From Scatosoma sp045660265 (GTDB taxonomy: Bacteria; Bacillota; Clostridia; Christensenellales; Borkfalkiaceae), in assembly GCA_045660265.1 (NCBI GenBank), contig JAZRDM010000069.1:1-64000 (forward strand): DNA of 64,000 nt, given 5' to 3'. Below are positions 43,595 through 52,496 of the stretch, in pieces. The stretch's first letter is position 1; every line of letters begins with the position of its first letter. A program made the translations under genes and the position numbers. The notes under the pieces are model-generated. The model was not told where the DNA came from. It did not search any database and was given only the letters and a program-made list of their open reading frames with translations.

Positions 43595-44317
43595 ATGAAA
43601 ACAGAAGGTAGAAACGCAGTTACCGAGCTGTTAAAAACGGGTAAAAATATCGATAAAATTTTAATGGAAAAGGGCGGACAAGGCTCGCTTTCCATCATTT
43701 TTGCGCAGGCAAGAAAGAAAAATATCCGCGTGCAGTTTGTGGACAAGCAAGTGCTTGACAAAGAAAGTGAAACCCGCCGTCACCAAGGCGTTATCGCCTT
43801 TACAACCGATTACGAATACTACGATTTAGACGAAATTATCGCTGAAAAAAAGAGCGAACAAGGCGGATTTATCGTGCTTTGCGACGGTATAGAAGACGTG
43901 CATAATTTGGGCAGCATTTTAAGGGTTGCCGAATGCGCGGGGGCAGACGGTGTAGTTATTCCCAAATCGGGTAGCGCGTCGGTAACGGAAAGCGTTATCC
44001 GTATTTCTGCAGGCGCGGCAGAGCATATTAAGGTAGCAAAAGTAGCCAACTTAAACCAAGCGGTAGAAACGTTGCAAAAAAACGGTTATTGGGTATATGC
44101 GTTAGAAGCTGGCGGTGAAGAAATTTATAACGAAAGATTCGAAGGCAACGTAGCGCTTATCGTCGGTGGCGAAGATAGCGGCGTAAAACGCTTAACCAAA
44201 GAAAAGAGCGATAAAGTGCTTTCCATTCCTTTGCAAGGCAATGTCAATTCACTCAACGCATCCGTCGCTTTGGGTATTGCCGCATACGAAGTTGTTAGAA
44301 ACAGATTAAATAGATAA
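43595..44317 (+). CDS. rlmB: 23S rRNA (guanosine-2'-O-)-methyltransferase RlmB
   Basis: This 240-aa SPOUT methyltransferase has the substrate-binding N-terminal domain (GRNAVTELLKTGKNIDKIL) and the knotted SAM-binding domain. The latter shows DGIEDVHNLGSILRVAECAG, IVGGEDSGV and SIPLQGNVNSLNASVALGI. It methylates G2251 of 23S rRNA in the E. coli homologue. The ATG at 43595 has SD AAGGAAG; the upstream TTG overlaps mrnC. Confidence 0.95.
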   Translation: MKTEGRNAVTELLKTGKNIDKILMEKGGQGSLSIIFAQARKKNIRVQFVDKQVLDKESETRRHQGVIAFTTDYEYYDLDEIIAEKKSEQGGFIVLCDGIEDVHNLGSILRVAECAGADGVVIPKSGSASVTESVIRISAGAAEHIKVAKVANLNQAVETLQKNGYWVYALEAGGEEIYNERFEGNVALIVGGEDSGVKRLTKEKSDKVLSIPLQGNVNSLNASVALGIAAYEVVRNRLNR

Positions 44318-44319
44318 TA

Positions 44320-44904
44320 ATGAAAATCAAAGACGAAGAAAAAAACAAACTTTCGGACGAGCAGTTGGTGCAAAAAGCACAAAGCGGAGATAATCAGGCA
44401 ACAGAGAAGATACTGCTCCGTTACAGCGACGTTGTCCGCGGCAGAGCGCGTAGATTTTTCCTTGTAGGCGGCGAAACGGAAGATTTAATCCAAGAGGGCA
44501 TGATAGGTCTGTACAAAGCAATCGGCGACTACAAGCTGGGCGAAACGTCGTTAAGCTTTAAAAACTTTGCGCATCTTTGCATTTCTCGTCGGTTAATCGA
44601 CGCGGTGAAATCTTCGGCTCGCAAAAAAAACGTACCGTTAAACAACTACGTTTCGCTTTTTTCGGGTGAGTACGAGGACGTTACGAAAAATCCGGAAGAC
44701 GAGTTAATTCAAAGCGAATCCCGCAAAGAATTTATGCAGGAAATGAGTAAGGAGTTGTCCGATTTTGAGTTTCGCGTTATCGTGATGTATATCGACGGTA
44801 TGAGTTGTTTGGAAATTTGTCAGGCAACAGGCAAAAGCGAAAAGAGCGTGGATAACGCCATTCAGCGCAGTAAGAAAAAATTGCAAAAATTGTTAAAAAA
44901 ATAA
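44320..44904 (+). CDS. sigH: RNA polymerase sigma-H factor
   Basis: This 194-aa Sigma-70 family factor of the SigH (sigma-30) type controls early sporulation and transition-state genes. Region 2 shows ETEDLIQEGMIGLYKAIGDY, and region 4 shows DGMSCLEICQATGKSEKSVDNAIQRSKKK (HTH). It starts 2 bases after rlmB, and the mrnC-rlmB-sigH order matches other Firmicutes, which supports SigH over ECF sigma factors. Confidence 0.94.
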   Translation: MKIKDEEKNKLSDEQLVQKAQSGDNQATEKILLRYSDVVRGRARRFFLVGGETEDLIQEGMIGLYKAIGDYKLGETSLSFKNFAHLCISRRLIDAVKSSARKKNVPLNNYVSLFSGEYEDVTKNPEDELIQSESRKEFMQEMSKELSDFEFRVIVMYIDGMSCLEICQATGKSEKSVDNAIQRSKKKLQKLLKK

Positions 44905-44914
44905 GGAGGACGAT

Positions 44915-46648
44915 ATGGCATATTTAGCATTATACCGTATGTTTCGCCCGACGAGCTTAAACGACGTCGTGCGCCAAGAACATATTGTAACCGTCCTGAA
45001 AAATCAAATACAAACGGGCAGAGTGGGACATGCGTACTTATTCTGCGGCCCTCGCGGTACGGGGAAAACGAGTATTGCGAAAATTTTTGCGCAAGCAATC
45101 AATTGCGAAACGGCTATTGATGGTTCGCCTTGCGGAAAATGCGCAACGTGTAAAGCATTGAAAGATCCTACCAATTTGGATATTTCTGAAATTGACGCAG
45201 CGTCTAATAACGGTGTAGACGAAATGCGCGATTTACGCGAAAAGGTGCAATATCCGCCCGTAGCAGGCAAGTATAAAGTATACATTATCGACGAAGTGCA
45301 TATGCTTTCGCCGGGGGCGTTTAATGCGCTTTTAAAAACGCTGGAAGAACCGCCTGCGCACGCAGTATTCGTGCTGGCAACGACGGAAGCGCAAAAAATT
45401 CCCGCAACCATTCTTTCGCGTTGTATGCGCTTCGACTTTAAGTTGATTCCGCAAGAAGACTTGGAAGAACGACTTCGCTACGTTTTCGATAGTATCGGCA
45501 AAAAATACGAATCGGAAGCAATTTCCGCGATTGCGCGCGCGGGTGCCGGCAGTGTTAGAGATATGCTTTCGCTTGCGGATACTTGCGTTTCGTACAGCGG
45601 TGGAAAATTGACGTACAACGACGTAACGACGGTGTTGGGGAGCGCCGATTTCGAACGCACGGCAGAGCTTTGCCAAGCAGTGCTTGCGGGCGATTGCGGA
45701 AAGGCGTTTTCTTCGTCCGAAAGCTTTCTTTCGGCAGGCAAAAGCGTAGGGATGCTGTTAAAAGACGTGCTTAACTTCTTCAATTCTTGTGCGGTAGCGA
45801 AGATGTGTAAAGACGCAAAGAAAATTTTAGCATTACCAGCGGAAACGTTTGCGAAAATATACGCAATTGCAAAAGAAACGGATGGGCATAGATTGTTACG
45901 TGCAACCGAAATTTTTGCTGAGGTCGAACAGACGGTTAAATATTCGTCTACCCCGCGTATCTTGTTTGAAACGGCAGTATTAAAAGCAAGTATGCCCGAG
46001 GCGGATTATAATATCGACGCATTGATTTCGCGTATAGAAAGCTTAGAGAAAAAATTGCAAAATGGCATCCCCGTTATGCAAAGCGTTTCTCCTGCGCCAG
46101 TAGAAAAGCAAGAAGCGGAAGCTGAGGAAGCGCCGGAAGAAGAATACGAATATCCCTCTTACGAAATTGAACCGCCACCTGAAGAAGAATATCCCATTTA
46201 CTCGTATGAAGAAGAAAAGCCTAAGCAAAAAGCGGTAGAAATCCCTGCGCCCGCACCCGTGTCTGCATCCGCGGTTGCGCCTGCAGTTTCGGCAACAGCG
46301 GGTGCAACGGTAAAGCAAGCGGTGAAAGGAGATGCAAAAGGCACGTACGGCGGATTTTTAAGGGCGCTTAGAAAACAGTCGAAAAACGGTGTGCTTTTCA
46401 CCATTTGCAGCGATTTAGAAAGCTCGTATGAAGGGGATAAATTTATCCTTACAACCGATTTAGAGCTGGCGTATAAAGGCTTAATGAAAGCGGAAAACTA
46501 CGCGATAGTCAAAGGTGTATTAGCGGATATGGGAATTAGCGAAGATGGGTTTGAAATTCGTTTAAAAGGCAAAAAAAATGACGATTTTAACGCGGGATTA
46601 GAAGAGTTAAAAGCAAACTTTCAAGGCGTAAAAATCGACGTAAAATAA
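44915..46648 (+). CDS. dnaX: DNA polymerase III subunit gamma/tau
   Basis: This 577-aa clamp-loader ATPase has LYRMFRPTSLNDVVRQEHI at the N-terminus, Walker A CGPRGTGKTSIAK and zinc-binding Cys residues (CGKCATCK). It also has EIDAASNNGVDEMRDL, Walker B VYIIDEVHML and the SRC motif LSRCMRFDF. A Pro/Glu/Ala-rich linker (about 370-465) leads to a C-terminal tau-like domain. It is 10 bases after sigH with SD AAGGAGG. No convincing programmed frameshift site for a short gamma form was seen. Confidence 0.97.
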   Translation: MAYLALYRMFRPTSLNDVVRQEHIVTVLKNQIQTGRVGHAYLFCGPRGTGKTSIAKIFAQAINCETAIDGSPCGKCATCKALKDPTNLDISEIDAASNNGVDEMRDLREKVQYPPVAGKYKVYIIDEVHMLSPGAFNALLKTLEEPPAHAVFVLATTEAQKIPATILSRCMRFDFKLIPQEDLEERLRYVFDSIGKKYESEAISAIARAGAGSVRDMLSLADTCVSYSGGKLTYNDVTTVLGSADFERTAELCQAVLAGDCGKAFSSSESFLSAGKSVGMLLKDVLNFFNSCAVAKMCKDAKKILALPAETFAKIYAIAKETDGHRLLRATEIFAEVEQTVKYSSTPRILFETAVLKASMPEADYNIDALISRIESLEKKLQNGIPVMQSVSPAPVEKQEAEAEEAPEEEYEYPSYEIEPPPEEEYPIYSYEEEKPKQKAVEIPAPAPVSASAVAPAVSATAGATVKQAVKGDAKGTYGGFLRALRKQSKNGVLFTICSDLESSYEGDKFILTTDLELAYKGLMKAENYAIVKGVLADMGISEDGFEIRLKGKKNDDFNAGLEELKANFQGVKIDVK

Positions 46649-46715
46649 AAACGCTGTGTTATCATAGCAAAAGAAAAAATAAAAATCATAAACAATTATT
46701 CGGAGGAAAAGAAAT

Positions 46716-47048
46716 ATGGCAGGATTTAAAGGCGGCAACAACAATATGCAAAACTTAATGCGTCAAGCGCAAAAGATGCAAGAAGAAATGGAAGAAACGG
46801 CAAAGCTTCTTGACGAATGGGAAATTGTTGGTACTGCGGCAAACGAAGCGGTTGTTGTATATATGAACGCGAAGAAAATTATCGACGGGATCGAACTTGA
46901 CGAAAGTATTGTTGACCCCGACGATATCGAAATGTTAGAAGACTTAATTATGGCGGCAATTAACGACGGCTATAAAAAAGCTGACCAAGTTTACGAAGAA
47001 AAAATGGGTAGATACGGCGATATGGGCGCGCTTGGAGGCATGCTTTAA
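46716..47048 (+). CDS. YbaB/EbfC family nucleoid-associated protein
   Basis: This 110-aa small DNA-binding protein has the family layout. A Met/Gln-rich helix (MQNLMRQAQKMQEEMEETAK) is followed by a beta strand pair (VGTAANEAVVVYMNAKKII) and an acidic helix. It lies between dnaX and recR as in most bacteria. The canonical GNGxV(K)V strand is altered (AANEAVVVYM), so DNA contacts may differ. Confidence 0.93.
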   Translation: MAGFKGGNNNMQNLMRQAQKMQEEMEETAKLLDEWEIVGTAANEAVVVYMNAKKIIDGIELDESIVDPDDIEMLEDLIMAAINDGYKKADQVYEEKMGRYGDMGALGGML

Positions 47049-47051
47049 CGA

Positions 47052-47645
47052 ATGGATATTTTTATCGAGCCTATCGGGAAACTTATCAACGAATTTTCTA
47101 AGCTTCCCGGCGTGGGTAAAAAATCGGCGCAGCGTTACGCGTATAAAATTATCAATATGGACGAGCAAGAAGCCAAAGAGTTTGCGCAAGCCATCTTGGA
47201 TGCGAAACGCAAGGTGCGTTATTGCAGTATTTGCGGAAACTTTTCCGAAACAGATACTTGCGGTATCTGTAAAACGCGTGAAAAGGACGTTATATGCGTC
47301 GTAAAAGAACCAAAAGACATTATTGCCATTGAAAAACTGCACGAATTTAAGGGTGTTTATCACGTTTTACACGGCGTTATCGATCCGCTTGCAGGTATGG
47401 GCCCTAACGATATTCGCATTCGCGAGCTGTTGGCTCGTTTGCAAGGCGAAGAAGTAAAGGAAGTAATCGTAGCCACCAACCCTGATATTTCAGGGGACGC
47501 AACGGCAATGTATATTTCCAAACTAGTAAAGCCGTTAGGGATTACCGTAACCCGTTTGGCTCACGGCATTCCCGTAGGGTCGGAAATCGAATACGCAGAC
47601 GACGTAACGTTATCAAGGGCGTTTTTAGAAAGAAATAAAATATAA
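47052..47645 (+). CDS. recR: recombination protein RecR
   Basis: This 197-aa RecR of the RecFOR pathway loads RecA at gaps. It has the N-terminal HhH (KLPGVGKKSAQRYAYKI) and a C4 zinc finger (CSICGNFSETDTCGIC). A Toprim domain follows (VKEPKDIIAIEKLHEFKGVY, ATNPDISGDATAMYI). It starts 3 bases after the YbaB-family gene; the SD is inside that gene. Confidence 0.98.
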   Translation: MDIFIEPIGKLINEFSKLPGVGKKSAQRYAYKIINMDEQEAKEFAQAILDAKRKVRYCSICGNFSETDTCGICKTREKDVICVVKEPKDIIAIEKLHEFKGVYHVLHGVIDPLAGMGPNDIRIRELLARLQGEEVKEVIVATNPDISGDATAMYISKLVKPLGITVTRLAHGIPVGSEIEYADDVTLSRAFLERNKI

Positions 47646-47655
47646 AGAGGTAGTT

Positions 47656-48642
47656 ATGAAAATATCCGTTCTCGGTTGTGGCCGTTGGGGGTCATTTATC
47701 GCATGGTATCTTTGCAATCAAGGCTTTGACGTATGTTCGTGGGGTCCGGAAGACGATTATTCGTATAAAGTATTGAAAGAAACGGGCAAAAACGAATACG
47801 TAAAATTAGATTCTCGTATATTACTCACTTGTGATTTGCAAGAAGCGGTTACGCGTGCAGACATTATCATTATTTCCATTTCGTCGCAAGGCTTGCGCGG
47901 TTTTATGCAACGCATTTTAGCATACGACGTTACGGGAAAAGATTTTGTACTTTGCATGAAAGGGATTGAAGTTTCGACGGGCTGTCGCCTTTCCGAAGTG
48001 CTTACGCAAAGCGGTGTAGATAAAAATCACGTAGCCGTATGGGTAGGTCCTGGGCATATCCAGGCCTTTACGCAAGGTATCCCGAATTGTATGGTAATCG
48101 ATTCGGAAAACGTCGAATTAAAAACCCGTCTTGCCGACGCGTTTAAAAGCAATTTAATCCGTTTCTATTACGGTTCCGATTTAATCGGCACGGAAATCGG
48201 CGCGGCGGCGAAAAACGTGATGGGAATTTTAGCCGGCGTATTAGACGGCTGCGGCTTCTCGTCCTTAAAAGGTTCGCTGATGTCGCGTGGCGCTAGAGAA
48301 GTTGCGCGCTTGATTCGCGCAATGGGCGGTAACGAGCTTTCTGCCTATGGTTTGGCTCATTTAGGAGACTATGAAGCAACGCTTTTTAGCGAATATTCCC
48401 ACAACCGCGGTTATGGCGAATTGTTGATAAAAGGAGAAAAGTTCCAAAAATTAGCCGAAGGCGTACCGACGGCGGCGGCAATGAAAAAGCTTGGCGAAAA
48501 GTACGGTGTAGATTTGCCGTTAACGGAAGCGGTGTACGAAATTTGTTATGGCGCAAACGAAAATGAAACGCCTAAACAAACGTGCGAGCGGATTTTATCA
48601 AAGCTCTTTTCCAGAGATACTAAATCCGAATTTTACGTATAA
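47656..48642 (+). CDS. gpsA: glycerol-3-phosphate dehydrogenase [NAD(P)+]
   Basis: This 328-aa enzyme makes sn-glycerol 3-phosphate from dihydroxyacetone phosphate for phospholipids. It has the Rossmann motif VLGCGRWGSFIAWYL (a Cys/Arg variant of GxGxxG), CMKGIE and GPGHIQAFTQGIP. The catalytic Lys lies in GTEIGAAAKNVMGILAGVLDG, and GLAHLGDYEATLFSEYSHNR follows. It is last in the dnaX-recR group and is followed by a strong terminator. Confidence 0.95.
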   Translation: MKISVLGCGRWGSFIAWYLCNQGFDVCSWGPEDDYSYKVLKETGKNEYVKLDSRILLTCDLQEAVTRADIIIISISSQGLRGFMQRILAYDVTGKDFVLCMKGIEVSTGCRLSEVLTQSGVDKNHVAVWVGPGHIQAFTQGIPNCMVIDSENVELKTRLADAFKSNLIRFYYGSDLIGTEIGAAAKNVMGILAGVLDGCGFSSLKGSLMSRGAREVARLIRAMGGNELSAYGLAHLGDYEATLFSEYSHNRGYGELLIKGEKFQKLAEGVPTAAAMKKLGEKYGVDLPLTEAVYEICYGANENETPKQTCERILSKLFSRDTKSEFYV

Positions 48643-48648
48643 AAGACG

Positions 48649-48677
48649 AAAAGCCCCGACGACAGTCGGGGTTTTTT
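48649..48677 (+). terminator. Rho-independent terminator
   Basis: AAAAGCCCCGAC (48649-48660) pairs with GTCGGGG (48665-48671), followed by six T's. Confidence 0.92.
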
Positions 48678-48825
48678 AGTATAATTTTTACAAAAAACAC
48701 CCAAGATATTGTCGTGGGAAAAATTTTTGAAGTAGATTCTATTCAAACGAAAGAAGAGCGGGAAACTTGCTTCCCTGTAATGCCAAACCGTGATAGAAAT
48801 ATAAAAAGAAGGGGGCAGGTACGCA

Positions 48826-49278
48826 ATGACGGGTAAAAATCGTGAAAATTACAATAAAAATTATATCGATTACGTCCATTCCTTCGATCCGCCCACCAAA
48901 CACTTTAAAAACTGTTTGCGCGCTTTTGGGGTTGGCGGACTGATTTGTTGTATCGGTCAATTTTTTAGATATATCCTAGAATACGGCTTTCATTTGCAAG
49001 GGGATGAACTTTCAGGCGGCGTAAGCATTTTACTCATTTTTTTAGGGACGCTTTTGACGGGTCTGGGCGTTTACGACCGAATTGGCAGAAATGCAGGTGC
49101 GGGCTCTATCGTTCCTATTACAGGTTTTGCAAACAGTGTTTCTTCGCCGGCGATAGAGTTTAAAACGGAAGGCTACGTTTACGGTATGGCTGCTAAAATG
49201 TTTATCGTCGCGGGCCCAATTATCGTATTTGGCGTGCTGGCGGCGACGTTGGTAGGAGTAATCTATTTATTTTTATAA
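48826..49278 (+). CDS. spoVAC: stage V sporulation protein AC
   Basis: This 150-aa membrane protein of the SpoVA dipicolinate channel takes up DPA in the forespore and releases it at germination. Features are a polar N-terminus (about 40 residues), then FGVGGLICCIGQFFRYIL, LLIFLGTLLTGLGVYDRIG, the conserved NAGAGSIVPITGFANSVSSP and a C-terminal hydrophobic segment. The sequence before the ATG is GGGGGCAGGTACGCA rather than a clean SD. The 148-base upstream region should contain a forespore (SigG) promoter, but I could not identify one with confidence. Confidence 0.95.
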   Translation: MTGKNRENYNKNYIDYVHSFDPPTKHFKNCLRAFGVGGLICCIGQFFRYILEYGFHLQGDELSGGVSILLIFLGTLLTGLGVYDRIGRNAGAGSIVPITGFANSVSSPAIEFKTEGYVYGMAAKMFIVAGPIIVFGVLAATLVGVIYLFL

Positions 49279-49287
49279 GAGGTAATT

Positions 49288-50283
49288 ATGCAAAATCATA
49301 CGCTCTTTTTTCATAACAACCCCCGCATTGTCGCAACGGGGACAATTGCCGGTCCTAAAGAAAGCGCAGGTGTCGTGGGAAACTATGTTGATAAAACGCT
49401 TTCGGATGATATGTTCGGCGAAAGTACCTACGAAAAAGCGGAGTGCAAAATGCTCTCTTACGCCATTGCACAAACGATTAAAAATGCTGGTGAGCAAGAA
49501 GAAAATGTCGATATGCTCATTTCGGGGGATTTGCTCAATCAAATTATTTCCGCGTCCTTTGCTGCGCGTGATTTCGATTTTTCTTTTGTGGGGGTTTACG
49601 GGGCGTGCTCTACGCTTTCGGAAGCGTTGGCGCTTTCTGCGGTAATGGTGGATGGAAAGTATGCCCGAAAAGTCGTAGCGGCAACTGGTAGCCATTTCTC
49701 TTCGGCGGAGCGGCAATACCGTTATCCGTTGGAATTGGGCAACACCCGCCCGCCTCAATCACAATGGACGGTTACGGGCGCGGGCGGTGCGTTCGTTGCG
49801 GACATGGGTAGCCCGATTGCTATCACCAGCGCTACGTTTGGCAAGGTGGTTGATTTTGGAATTACAGACGTAAACAATATGGGTTGCGCGATGGCACCGG
49901 CCGCGTGCGATACAATTTTAACGCATTTGCGTGATACAAAACGCAAAGCGGAGGACTACGATTTAATTGTTACGGGCGATTTAGGCGCTTTGGGCAGCCG
50001 TGTTTTAAAAGATTTGATGTGGGAGAAGGGGGTAGATATTCAGCCCAACCACGTCGATTGCGGGGAGATCGTCTATAACGTTATCGAAGACGAATTCCAA
50101 GGCGGCAGCGGCGCGGGTTGCAGTGCGCTGGTCTTTAATTCCTACCTTTTTGAAAAACTGAAAAAGAAACAAATCAATAGGCTGTTGTTGGTTGCAACAG
50201 GCGCGTTGCTTTCGACAATCAGCAGTGCGCAAGGCGAAAGTATCCCGTGTATCGCGCACGCTGTTGCAATAGAAAACGTATAA
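49288..50283 (+). CDS. spoVAD: stage V sporulation protein AD
   Basis: This 331-aa thiolase-fold protein binds dipicolinic acid as part of the SpoVA complex. It has HNNPRIVATGTIAGPKESAG, the thiolase-like active-site region GVYGACSTLSEALALSA, GSHFSSAERQYRYPLELG and TVTGAGGAFVAD, all typical of SpoVAD. It starts 9 bases after spoVAC. spoVAE does not follow directly but lies 2.2 kb downstream. Confidence 0.96.
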   Translation: MQNHTLFFHNNPRIVATGTIAGPKESAGVVGNYVDKTLSDDMFGESTYEKAECKMLSYAIAQTIKNAGEQEENVDMLISGDLLNQIISASFAARDFDFSFVGVYGACSTLSEALALSAVMVDGKYARKVVAATGSHFSSAERQYRYPLELGNTRPPQSQWTVTGAGGAFVADMGSPIAITSATFGKVVDFGITDVNNMGCAMAPAACDTILTHLRDTKRKAEDYDLIVTGDLGALGSRVLKDLMWEKGVDIQPNHVDCGEIVYNVIEDEFQGGSGAGCSALVFNSYLFEKLKKKQINRLLLVATGALLSTISSAQGESIPCIAHAVAIENV

Positions 50284-50284
50284 T

Positions 50285-50318
50285 AAAAATCCCTTGCATA
50301 TGGCAGGGATTTTTTTCA
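50285..50318 (+). terminator. Rho-independent terminator after spoVAD
   Basis: AAAATCCCTTGC pairs with GGCAGGGATTTTT (one G-U), followed by T's. It separates spoVAC-spoVAD from the inserted genes. Confidence 0.88.
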
Positions 50319-50350
50319 TTGTAATGCTGTGCTAAAAAACAAATTACCCC

Positions 50351-50379
50351 TTGCATTTTTCAAAAAAAGTTGATATAAT
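50351..50379 (+). promoter_or_regulatory. Promoter of the PrpE-like phosphatase gene
   Basis: TTGCAT (50351-50356) and TATAAT (50374-50379) are 17 bases apart, giving a vegetative-type promoter inside the spoVA region. Confidence 0.8.
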
Positions 50380-50435
50380 AAAAGAGTAATGATAAGCTTG
50401 CACAAATTTAATGGAAGGAGTTAAATCGGGAAAGA

Positions 50436-51128
50436 ATGCTGTACGTTGCGTCGGATATTCACGGAGAATATGAGTTGTTTCTTGCATTGTTAAAGAAAAT
50501 CAATTTTAGCAATCAAGACAAAATGATTATTTGCGGCGATATTATCGATAAAGGCCCTAATTCCATTCGTTTGGCGCAGTTTATTTTTCGTCAGCCGAAT
50601 ATTCAATGTATTTTAGGTAATCACGAATACGCGTTCTTGCAGTATTATTGGTCAATGATGAAAGCTGTTTCCCATAACTTTGACGGGGTATTGCAAAAGC
50701 TGCAAGAATATTTTGCTAACGACGGCTATCTCTTAGATTGGGAAACGGTGGACGAGTTTGAAAAATTGCCTTTGTACATAGAAGAAGAGGAGTTCATTTG
50801 CGTACATGCGGGGGTACCGTTAGACGTCGACGGCAATCTGCCTAAATTGCAAGAAGTTGAGGAACAACAGCTCCTTTATGATAGAAACTTTAAAGAACCG
50901 CACGTTTTGCCCAAAGGAAGTAAATGCGTGCTATTTGGGCATACGCCCACTATGTACGTTTCGGATAAGGTACAAATTTTGCGTTATCCTAAAATCCCCA
51001 ATCCTAAAAAAATAAACGATTATTATAAAATACATTTGGATATGGGGACTATGTTCAACGGTGTTTTGGGTTGTCTGTGTGTGGATACGGGGGAAGAATT
51101 TTACGTAAGCCATGCAACGCGCAGATAA
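50436..51128 (+). CDS. PPP-family metallophosphatase (PrpE-like)
   Basis: This 230-aa metallophosphoesterase has all PPP signatures: VASDIHGEYE, CGDIIDKGPNS, ILGNHEYAF, CVHAGVP and LFGHTPT. The family includes Ser/Thr phosphatases and diadenosine tetraphosphatases such as Bacillus PrpE, which influences spore germination. Its location between spoVAD and spoVAE makes a germination link conceivable, but the upstream promoter looks vegetative. Confidence 0.88.
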   Translation: MLYVASDIHGEYELFLALLKKINFSNQDKMIICGDIIDKGPNSIRLAQFIFRQPNIQCILGNHEYAFLQYYWSMMKAVSHNFDGVLQKLQEYFANDGYLLDWETVDEFEKLPLYIEEEEFICVHAGVPLDVDGNLPKLQEVEEQQLLYDRNFKEPHVLPKGSKCVLFGHTPTMYVSDKVQILRYPKIPNPKKINDYYKIHLDMGTMFNGVLGCLCVDTGEEFYVSHATRR

Positions 51129-51142
51129 AGAATAGGAGAACT

Positions 51143-51622
51143 ATGAAAGTTATATTTTTAGATTTTGACGGCGTTTTAAATAGCGATCAATATGATAGTG
51201 AACGCGATCAAACGGCGGATACGAATATTGACGAGTCAAGGCTTCCCCTATTAAAACAAATCGTAGACGCTACGGGTGCAAAAATTGTATTATCAACCAC
51301 GTGGCGTTGTTATTGGGAAGAAAATCCTAACGATTGTGATGCTATCGGTATATGGATGAATGCGCTGTTTGCTAAATACGGCCTTGAGATTTTTGGGAAA
51401 ACGCCACGCTTGTCTTTTCGTGCGGGAAGAAAAGCGGAGGTGTTAAGTTGGCTAGAATTTGCGCCCGAGCAGGTGGATAGCTTTGTGATTATAGATGATT
51501 ATGCGTTTGGGTGGGAAGAATTAACTTCACGATTGGTAAAAACGTCGGCGCATATCGGCCGGGGGTTAGAACTTTGTCACGTCGAAAAAGCGATAGATAT
51601 TTTAACAAATGATTGTTTATAA
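51143..51622 (+). CDS. HAD-like hydrolase (HAD_SAK-type)
   Basis: This 159-aa HAD-fold protein begins KVIFLDFDGVLNS (DxD nucleophile). It has IVLSTTWRCYWEE (motif II Thr/Ser and Arg) and VIIDDYAFGW (acidic motif IV). The layout matches the HAD domains found alone or in RNA-repair proteins. The ATG at 51143 has SD TAGGAGAA, and the longer frame upstream lies in the preceding gene. It is cotranscribed with the PrpE-like gene 14 bases upstream. Confidence 0.85.
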   Translation: MKVIFLDFDGVLNSDQYDSERDQTADTNIDESRLPLLKQIVDATGAKIVLSTTWRCYWEENPNDCDAIGIWMNALFAKYGLEIFGKTPRLSFRAGRKAEVLSWLEFAPEQVDSFVIIDDYAFGWEELTSRLVKTSAHIGRGLELCHVEKAIDILTNDCL

Positions 51623-51666
51623 TGGTTAACGGTAAAAACAGTTAAACATTTTGAGGAGAAAAAGAT

Positions 51667-52368
51667 ATGCACAAAAACACGTCGTATACAAATAAATATT
51701 TTTCTATCCTCGGCGATTCTATTAGTACGTTTGAGGGGTATAGCGAGCCAAAGTCGGCGGTTTATTACGATTCTTTTTACAAACGCGCTTCTGGGGTAGT
51801 AACCCTTTTAGATACGTGGTGGGGGCAGGTTATCGAGAAGTTGGGCGGTAAATTGCTAGTGAATCATTCGTGGTCGGGAAGCCGTGTAACACACAGTCCT
51901 TTTTGCGAAGTTCCTTCGTTTGCCTGCAGTAACGAACGTACGTCTGCGTTAGGGAAAGAGGACGTTTTGCCCGACGTTATTATCGTTTTTATGGGTGTAA
52001 ACGATTGGGGCGCCGGGGTGGCAATCAATAGCGAAAATCCGCAAGAAAAAAATGCGGACGCATTCTTTTTAACGGCATATGAAAGTATGCTTAAAAAATT
52101 AAAAGTCAATTATCCAAAAGCGGAAATATGGTGTATGACGTTGCCTATTAGCTGCTGTTTAAAAAATGAAAATTTTGCGTTTATGCCAACTTACGCAGGA
52201 CGGCATATCGCCAAATATTGTCAAGCGATTCAGTCGTGTGCGGCGCAATACGATTGTCGTGTAATCGATTTATACAATTGCGGTAAAGCGTATGATACGA
52301 TAGACGGGTTTCATCCCAACGTAAGCGGTATGCAAACGCTTGCTCAAGCGGTGATGGAAGAAATATAA
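51667..52368 (+). CDS. SGNH/GDSL-type hydrolase
   Basis: This 233-aa esterase-like protein has block I FSILGDSISTFEGY (catalytic Ser), block III FMGVNDWG (Asn) and block V DGFHPNVSGM (catalytic Asp/His). No signal peptide is present, so it is probably cytoplasmic. The substrate could be an acyl ester or acetylated sugar. SD GAGGAG lies 8-9 bases upstream. It is the third gene of the unit between spoVAD and spoVAE and is followed by a terminator. Confidence 0.88.
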   Translation: MHKNTSYTNKYFSILGDSISTFEGYSEPKSAVYYDSFYKRASGVVTLLDTWWGQVIEKLGGKLLVNHSWSGSRVTHSPFCEVPSFACSNERTSALGKEDVLPDVIIVFMGVNDWGAGVAINSENPQEKNADAFFLTAYESMLKKLKVNYPKAEIWCMTLPISCCLKNENFAFMPTYAGRHIAKYCQAIQSCAAQYDCRVIDLYNCGKAYDTIDGFHPNVSGMQTLAQAVMEEI

Positions 52369-52370
52369 TA

Positions 52371-52410
52371 AAAAAGGGGGAACGCCTTACGTTTCCCTTT
52401 TTATTTTTTT
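52371..52410 (+). terminator. Rho-independent terminator
   Basis: AAAAAGGGGGAAC pairs with GTTTCCCTTTTT (one G-U), followed by a T run. It ends the phosphatase-HAD-SGNH unit. Confidence 0.85.
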
Positions 52411-52496
52411 AAGAGGATAGAATGATTTAAAAAAAATTCCACACAATATTATCGAAGTATTACGGTAAGCGCCGTAAAACGTATAGGGGAGACGGT

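Noticed and set aside
46569..46577. A8 run in dnaX considered as a programmed frameshift site
   Set aside because: It lies near the 3' end of the gene, so slippage would not give the short gamma form, and no stimulatory hairpin was seen.
51820..51835. GGTGGGGGCAGGTT inside the SGNH hydrolase gene as another copy of the GGGGGCAGGTACG motif
   Set aside because: It lies within a conserved coding segment (TWWGQVIEK), so the similarity is explained by codons.
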